A DNA stretch of 9,546 nt, taken from assembly GCA_021823365.1 (NCBI GenBank), contig JAKAOD010000084.1, forward strand, positions 1 through 9,546, read 5' to 3'. This stretch comes from Actinomycetes bacterium. GTDB lineage: Bacteria > Actinomycetota > Acidimicrobiia > Acidimicrobiales > Bog-793. This document shows positions 5,639 to 9,546 of the stretch, piece after piece (positions within the stretch are counted from its first letter, which is position 1; each line of letters starts with the position of its first letter). Under the pieces are notes generated by a model, which was given only the letters and a program-made list of their open reading frames with translations, did no database searches and was not told the DNA's origin. A program made the position numbers and the translations under genes.

Positions 5639-6113
5639 GCGCCTCGATCCGGCGCGGCGGGCCTTCATCGGCCTCGGCTCGAACCTCGGCGACCGGAGGG
5701 CCGAGCTCGCACGTGCGGTGGCGGGCCTCGTCGAGGCCGGTGACGTGACCGCGGTCTCGCCCCTCTACGAGACCGAGCCGGTCGGGGGTCCCGAGGGGCA
5801 GCTCCCCTACCTGAACGTCGTCGTCGAGCTGTGGACGAGCGACGACGCGCGTGCGCTGCTCGATCGCTGCCGCGCGCTCGAGACGGCCGCGCGCCGGGTC
5901 CGTGCCGAGCGGTTCGGGCCGCGCACGCTCGACGCCGACGTGCTCCTCGTCGGCGACGCCGAGATCGAGGAGCCCGATCTCAGCGTTCCGCATCCGCGGA
6001 TGTGGCTGCGCCGGTTCGTCCTGGCGCCGCTGGCCGATCTCGCCCCGGAGCTCGTCCCGCCCGGCGCGCTCGAGCGGGCTGTGGGTGCGGTGCGGCGGAT
6101 CGGTAGACTCTGA
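5622..6113 (+). CDS. folK: 6-hydroxymethyl-7,8-dihydropterin pyrophosphokinase (HPPK)
   Basis: FolK transfers pyrophosphate from ATP to 6-hydroxymethyl-dihydropterin, making the substrate of FolP. The 163-residue protein shows FIGLGSNLGDRRAEL at 15-29, SPLYETEPVGG at 46-56, LPYLN at 61-65 and the HPPK signature RFGPRTLDADVLL at 97-109. D104 and D106 are the expected magnesium ligands. VPHPRMWLRRFVLAPLADL at 122-140 is also typical. The ATG at 5622 lies inside the end of folB, and the alternative GTG at 5624 is out of frame. The end of the gene contains a possible promoter for the genes downstream. With folE, folP and folB this supplies the pterin branch except the dephosphorylation of dihydroneopterin triphosphate, for which no gene is evident here. 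Confidence 0.95.
   Translation: MCAAPERLDPARRAFIGLGSNLGDRRAELARAVAGLVEAGDVTAVSPLYETEPVGGPEGQLPYLNVVVELWTSDDARALLDRCRALETAARRVRAERFGPRTLDADVLLVGDAEIEEPDLSVPHPRMWLRRFVLAPLADLAPELVPPGALERAVGAVRRIGRL
6104..6109 (+). promoter_or_regulatory. Possible -10 element (TAGACT) at the end of folK
   Basis: TAGACT matches four of six bases of TATAAT, including TA and the final T, and is one of the few TA-containing hexamers in this GC-rich stretch. Transcription would start near 6115-6118, giving a leader of about 65 bases before the GTG at 6182. The base run about 17 bases upstream (GTGGGT, 6081-6086) is a poor -35. The strong ribosome site of the next gene supports a new transcription unit here. Confidence 0.35.
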
Positions 6114-6125
6114 GCACTATCCCGA

Positions 6126-6138
6126 TCGCCGCAGGCGA
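6126..6138. repeat. Small hairpin in the folK to DUF2520 leader
   Basis: TCGCC at 6126-6130 and GGCGA at 6134-6138 pair across GCA in the 68-base gap. The stem is short and has no U-run. It would lie early in the leader of a transcript from the proposed TAGACT promoter. It may be chance. Confidence 0.25.
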
Positions 6139-6169
6139 CCGGCACCCGGGCAGAGGGGCTGGAACGCTG

Positions 6170-6175
6170 AAGGAG
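6170..6175 (+). promoter_or_regulatory. Strong ribosome binding site (AAGGAG) fixing the DUF2520 gene start
   Basis: AAGGAG lies six bases before the GTG at 6182 and fifteen before the next in-frame GTG at 6191, so it decides for 6182. It is the best ribosome site in the window. Most other genes here lack one and overlap their upstream neighbour. Confidence 0.8.
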
Positions 6176-6181
6176 AAGTCG

Positions 6182-7000
6182 GTGCCAACCGTGAGGATCA
6201 TCGGCCCTGGACGGGCGGGCCGCTCTTTCGCCCGTGCACTCTCGGAGGCCGGGTGGGATGTGCTCCCGCTTCTCGGGAGGGGAGACGACCTGGCCGACGC
6301 GGCGAGCGGCGTCGACGTCCTCGTGCTCGCCGTGCCAGACGACGCGATCGCCGAGGTCGCGCAGGCCGTCAGGCCGGACCGTTCGACGCCGGTCGTGCAC
6401 CTCGCCGGTTCCCTCGGTCTCGGTGTGCTCGCTCCCCACCCGCGCCCCGCCGCGCTGCACCCCCTCGTCGCGCTGCCCGACCCCGACACCGGTGCCCGCC
6501 GGCTCCGGTCCGGGGTCACGTTCGCGGTCGCAGGGGACCCGGTCGCCTCCGCCATGGCGGCGGCGCTCGGGGGGGACCGGGTCGAGGTCGCCGACGACGT
6601 GCGCGCGGCCTACCACGCGGCCGCGTGCGTCGCCGCCAACCACGTGGTAGCCCTGCTCGGCCAGGTCGAGCGCATCGCCGGGGCGGCCGGGCTCCCGCTC
6701 GAGGCCTTTCTCCCGCTCGCCCGCGCGGCCGTCGACGACGCCGGCCGGCTGGGGCCGCGCCGGGCGCTCACCGGTCCCGCCGCACGCGGGGACTGGCAGA
6801 CGCTCGCGCGGCACCTCGAGGCGATCCCCGAGGCCGATCGCTCCGCCTATCGGGCCGGGGTGGGGCTTGCCCTGCAGCTGACCGTCGGCGCGGACGGGCG
6901 TGCCCCCGCCGCTCGCCCGGAATCGCTGGACGAGTCGCTCCCCGAACCGGCCGAGGCGCCGGCGCCGGCGATGCCGACCGCCCCGACCGGGCGCTCCTGA
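6182..7000 (+). CDS. Rossmann-like / DUF2520 NAD(P)-binding dehydrogenase-like protein
   Basis: This 272-residue protein has an N-terminal Rossmann domain with a dinucleotide-binding loop GPGRAG at 8-13 and a strand-loop VLVLAVPDDAI at 46-56. An HP pair at 93-94 is followed by an all-helical C-terminal domain with AAYHAAACVAANH at 142-154 and the conserved block LTGPAARGD at 196-204. This layout is the actinobacterial Rossmann-like/DUF2520 family, related in fold to 6-phosphogluconate dehydrogenase and pyrroline-5-carboxylate reductase types. I know of no settled reaction. The gene regularly precedes panC, so a role in pantoate supply (a ketopantoate-reductase-like step) is an attractive but untested inference. 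The last 35 or so residues are Pro/Ala/Glu-rich and probably disordered. GTG 6182 is fixed by an AAGGAG ribosome site. Confidence 0.85.
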   Translation: MPTVRIIGPGRAGRSFARALSEAGWDVLPLLGRGDDLADAASGVDVLVLAVPDDAIAEVAQAVRPDRSTPVVHLAGSLGLGVLAPHPRPAALHPLVALPDPDTGARRLRSGVTFAVAGDPVASAMAAALGGDRVEVADDVRAAYHAAACVAANHVVALLGQVERIAGAAGLPLEAFLPLARAAVDDAGRLGPRRALTGPAARGDWQTLARHLEAIPEADRSAYRAGVGLALQLTVGADGRAPAARPESLDESLPEPAEAPAPAMPTAPTGRS

Positions 7001-7003
7001 GCG

Positions 7004-7906
7004 GTGCAGGTCGTCGTCGAGCCGCCCGCCTTCCGTCACGCCCTTTGCCGGGCGAGGGCGGAGGGCGAGCGCGTCGGCCTCGTGCCCACGATGGGGTCGC
7101 TGCACGCGGGCCACCGCGCCCTCATGGCGCGCGCTGCGGCCGCGCACCGGCATGTGGCGGTCTCGATCTTCGTGAACCCGCTCCAATTCGACCGCCCGGA
7201 GGACCTCGCGGGCTACCCGCGGGACCTCGGGGCAGACGTGCGGGCGTGCGAGGAGGCGGGCGTCGCGACGGTCTTCGCGCCGAGCGACGCCGACATGCTC
7301 CCCTCCGGCGCCGCGACCAGCGTGTCCGTCGCCGGCCTCGGGGACCGCTGGGAAGGGGCGTCCCGGCCGGGACACCTCGCCGGGGTCGCGACCGTGGTGG
7401 CGAAGCTCTTCTCGCTGGCCGGACCGTGCGCCGCCTACTTCGGCGAGAAGGACTTCCAGCAGCTCGCGCTCGTGCGCCGCATGGCGGCGGACCTGTCGAT
7501 GCCGGTCGAGGTGGTCGGATGCCCGACGGTCCGAGAGCCCGACGGGCTCGCGCTGTCCAGTCGGAACGCGCTCCTCTCTCCGGCCGAGCGACGGGCGGCG
7601 ACCGTGCTGTGGCGTGCGCTGGAGGCCGGGCGGGCCGCGGTCGCCGAGGGAGAGGACCGCCCCGAGACGGTCGCCTCGGTCATGTCGGGCACGATCACGG
7701 CCGAGCCGCTCGCGAGCGTGGACTACGCCGCGGCGGTCGACGCCGCCGACCTGACGGTGCCGGCGTCCCTGTCGCAGCCCGCGGCGCTGCGGCTCCTCGT
7801 CGCGGCGAGGATCGGATCGGTGCGGCTCATCGACAATTGCGCCGCGCCCCGGCCGGCGGAGCCGGTCGAAGACGATCGCGGGCTGACCGCGGCGCGGGCG
7901 TCCTGA
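7004..7906 (+). CDS. panC: Pantothenate synthetase (pantoate--beta-alanine ligase)
   Basis: PanC activates pantoate with ATP to pantoyl-adenylate, then joins it to beta-alanine to form pantothenate, the coenzyme A precursor. The 300-residue protein shows LVPTMGSLHAGH at 26-37 with the nucleotide-binding H34 and H37. IFVNPLQF at 55-62 carries pantoate-contact Q61. YFGEKDFQQL at 145-154 and REPDGLALSSRN at 177-188, which contains the KMSKS-like loop, complete the family set. The length is slightly above the usual 280, with a tail after about residue 280. GTG 7004 lies three bases after the upstream stop, in the same frame, without a good ribosome site, so translation is probably coupled. panD, which would make beta-alanine from aspartate and often follows panC, is not here. 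Confidence 0.96.
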   Translation: MQVVVEPPAFRHALCRARAEGERVGLVPTMGSLHAGHRALMARAAAAHRHVAVSIFVNPLQFDRPEDLAGYPRDLGADVRACEEAGVATVFAPSDADMLPSGAATSVSVAGLGDRWEGASRPGHLAGVATVVAKLFSLAGPCAAYFGEKDFQQLALVRRMAADLSMPVEVVGCPTVREPDGLALSSRNALLSPAERRAATVLWRALEAGRAAVAEGEDRPETVASVMSGTITAEPLASVDYAAAVDAADLTVPASLSQPAALRLLVAARIGSVRLIDNCAAPRPAEPVEDDRGLTAARAS

Positions 7907-7923
7907 GGACGTTGGGGGGCGCG

Positions 7924-9546
7924 GTGCGCCAGGAGGGGCGTGTCACCGAGGCCGGGCCGTTCGACGTGCTCGTGCTCGGCAGCGGCGTCGCGGGCCTCTC
8001 GGCCGCGGTCCGCCTCTGCCGGACGACCCGTGTGGCGGTGCTCACGAAAGGTGAGCTGTCGCAGTCCACCACTCGATGGGCGCAGGGCGGTGTGGCCGCG
8101 GTCATCGGCGGCGACGAGGACTCGACCGATCTCCACCTGGCCGACACGCTCAGGGCGGGCTCGGGCCTCTGCGACCCCGACGCGGTCCGGGTGCTCGTGG
8201 ACGAGGGCCCGTCCCGCGTGGAGGAGCTGGTCGCCCTCGGGGCACGCTTCGACCGCGAGGCGTCGGGGTCGCTGTCCCTGGCGCGGGAGGGCGGCCACTC
8301 GAGGGCGCGCATCGTCCACGCGGGGGGCGCCGCGACGGGTGCGGAGGTGGAGCGCGCGCTGGTCGCGGCGACGGCGGCCGGCGCCGTCGCCGTGCTGGAG
8401 CGGTGGTTCGCGCTCGACCTCGTCGTCGAGGACGGCCGCTGCCGAGGCGTGCTCGCGCTCGCGCCCGACGGCGCGACGGTCCGGGTGCTCGCCTCGCACG
8501 TCGTGCTGGCGACGGGCGGCGCGGGCCAGCTCTACGCGGTCACGACGAACCCGACCGAGGCGACGGGGGACGGATTCGCGATGGCGTTGCGGGCGGGCGT
8601 CCCGGTGGCGGACGTCGAGTTCGTCCAGTTCCACCCGACGGCGCTCCACCACCCGCTCATGCCGCGCCCGCTCCTCTCCGAGGCGCTGCGCGGCCACGGG
8701 GCGCTCCTGCGGGACAGGGACGGCGACCGGTTCTGCGACGAGCTCTCCCCCCGCGACGTGGTGAGCAGGGCGATGGCCGCGAGGATGGCCGAGCAGGGCG
8801 TGGAGCACCTCTGGCTGGACGCCACCGGGCTCGAGCGGTTCGAGGAGCGGTTCCCGACCATCGCCGCGTCGCTCGGCGCGGTCGGGCTCGATCCGACGCG
8901 GGACTGGCTGCCCGTGGCGCCCGCCGCCCACCACGTCTCCGGCGGGGTCGTGACCGATCTGTGGGGAGCGACGTCGCTCGAGGGGCTGTGGGCCGCGGGG
9001 GAAGCGGCATGCACGGGCGTCCACGGCGCCAACCGCCTCGCGTCCAACTCGCTGCTCGAAGGGATGGTCTTCGGCGCCCGGGTGGCCGAGGCCATCGCCG
9101 GGGGCGCCGGACCGAGCGCCACCGGCGTGCTCGGATCACTCCGCGCACCGGCGGAGATCCCGGTCCGCCTGCTCGAGCTGCCCCTCGAAGGCCCGCCGTC
9201 CGGGGAGAGGCCCCCCGTCCGCGCCGCCCGGGACGCCCTCGACGCCACGAAGTCGTTGAGCGTCCTTCAGTCCGCGATGACCGCCGGCGCGGGCGTGGTG
9301 CGCAGCGCCGCGTCGCTGGCTGCTGCAGCGGCGGCCGTCTGCGAGGTCGCGGCCCGCGCCACGGGCACGGACGTCGCGTCGCGCGAGCTCCAGAACCTCG
9401 CAGACGTCGCGCGCGCCCTCCTCGGCGCGGCAGCTCGACGGGAGGAGAGCCGCGGGGCGCACACGCGCTCGGACTTCCCCGAGACGGCGGAGGGGTGGCG
9501 CTGCCGGCAGGTCGTCGCCGTGCGCGCCGGCTCGCCTGACCGACGA
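7924..9546 (+). CDS. nadB: L-aspartate oxidase (open at the window end)
   Basis: NadB is a flavoprotein that oxidises L-aspartate to iminoaspartate, which NadA turns into quinolinate for NAD synthesis. From the GTG at 7924, 541 codons run to the window end without a stop. The FAD-binding loop is GSGVAGLSAA at 19-28, then TTRWAQGGVAA at 49-59, EGGHSRARIVHAGGAATG at 122-139, FVQFHPTAL at 234-242, SPRDVVSRA at 276-284 (R278 matches active-site Arg290 of E. coli NadB) and PAAHHVSGGV at 334-343. GLWAAGEAACTGVHGANRLAS closely matches the family's C-terminal FAD region. The helical C-terminal domain reaches RGAHTRSDFPE, which normally lies near the end, so few residues are missing. A GGGGGG run at 7914-7919 serves as ribosome site. 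nadC is the likely next gene, by analogy. Confidence 0.95.
   Translation, partial: MRQEGRVTEAGPFDVLVLGSGVAGLSAAVRLCRTTRVAVLTKGELSQSTTRWAQGGVAAVIGGDEDSTDLHLADTLRAGSGLCDPDAVRVLVDEGPSRVEELVALGARFDREASGSLSLAREGGHSRARIVHAGGAATGAEVERALVAATAAGAVAVLERWFALDLVVEDGRCRGVLALAPDGATVRVLASHVVLATGGAGQLYAVTTNPTEATGDGFAMALRAGVPVADVEFVQFHPTALHHPLMPRPLLSEALRGHGALLRDRDGDRFCDELSPRDVVSRAMAARMAEQGVEHLWLDATGLERFEERFPTIAASLGAVGLDPTRDWLPVAPAAHHVSGGVVTDLWGATSLEGLWAAGEAACTGVHGANRLASNSLLEGMVFGARVAEAIAGGAGPSATGVLGSLRAPAEIPVRLLELPLEGPPSGERPPVRAARDALDATKSLSVLQSAMTAGAGVVRSAASLAAAAAAVCEVAARATGTDVASRELQNLADVARALLGAAARREESRGAHTRSDFPETAEGWRCRQVVAVRAGSPDRR

Noticed and set aside
5807..7375. Long minus-strand open frame of 522 codons
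   Set aside because: It spans folK, the intergenic leader, DUF2520 and panC on the opposite strand. The translation is Arg/Gly/Pro-rich without motifs, as expected from high-GC third positions.
52..7923. SigR-type promoters (GGAAT, spacer about 18, GTT) controlling genes in the window
   Set aside because: I checked upstream of rsrA, folP and nadB and found GTT triplets but no GGAAT-like box at the right spacing. Any such promoter probably lies before the sigma gene, outside the window.
8076..9539. Plus-strand open frame of 487 codons over nadB in another frame
   Set aside because: It is Arg/Gly-rich with no motifs, while the frame from 7924 gives an unbroken NadB with every expected motif.

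Overview
The window is about 9.5 kb of very GC-rich DNA. It is packed with genes that all read on the + strand, with almost no intergenic space. Gene content and order match the conserved actinobacterial block of zinc metalloprotease, tilS, hpt, fol genes, a DUF2520 gene, panC and NAD synthesis. An RsrA-type anti-sigma factor precedes the block. High GC, frequent GTG starts and ATGA/GTGA stop-start overlaps point to Actinomycetota. An Acidimicrobiia-like lineage is my best guess from the layout, but it is not proven.

Layout: (1) The 3' end of an upstream gene (stop at 49-51), probably the partner ECF sigma factor, followed by rsrA (62-376). (2) A DUF2342 zinc metalloprotease (373-1572) and tilS (1569-2636), joined by 4-base overlaps. 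The 3' end of tilS carries a six-copy 9-bp repeat. (3) hpt (2647-3252) and folE (3320-3889), with no ftsH between them. (4) folP (3943-4752), a protein-tyrosine-phosphatase-like gene without the catalytic cysteine (4749-5261), folB (5258-5638) and folK (5622-6113), all overlapping end to end. (5) After a short leader with a possible promoter come a Rossmann/DUF2520 dehydrogenase-like gene (6182-7000), panC (7004-7906) and nadB (from 7924, open at the window end). There is no panD between panC and nadB. No stretch over 300 bases lacks a gene. I see no tRNA, rRNA, CRISPR array or mobile element.

How the genes fit together: Hpt returns purine bases to the nucleotide pool that feeds GTP. FolE turns GTP into dihydroneopterin triphosphate, and FolB, FolK and FolP complete the pterin branch to dihydropteroate. 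PanC makes pantothenate for coenzyme A, and NadB oxidises aspartate as the first step to NAD. TilS modifies the AUA-reading tRNA-Ile. The block is thus a cofactor and housekeeping cluster sitting behind a thiol-redox switch.

The least explained item is the phosphatase-like protein between folP and folB. Its P-loop keeps the His and Arg of HCX5R but has Arg in place of Cys, which suggests a pseudophosphatase embedded in a folate operon.
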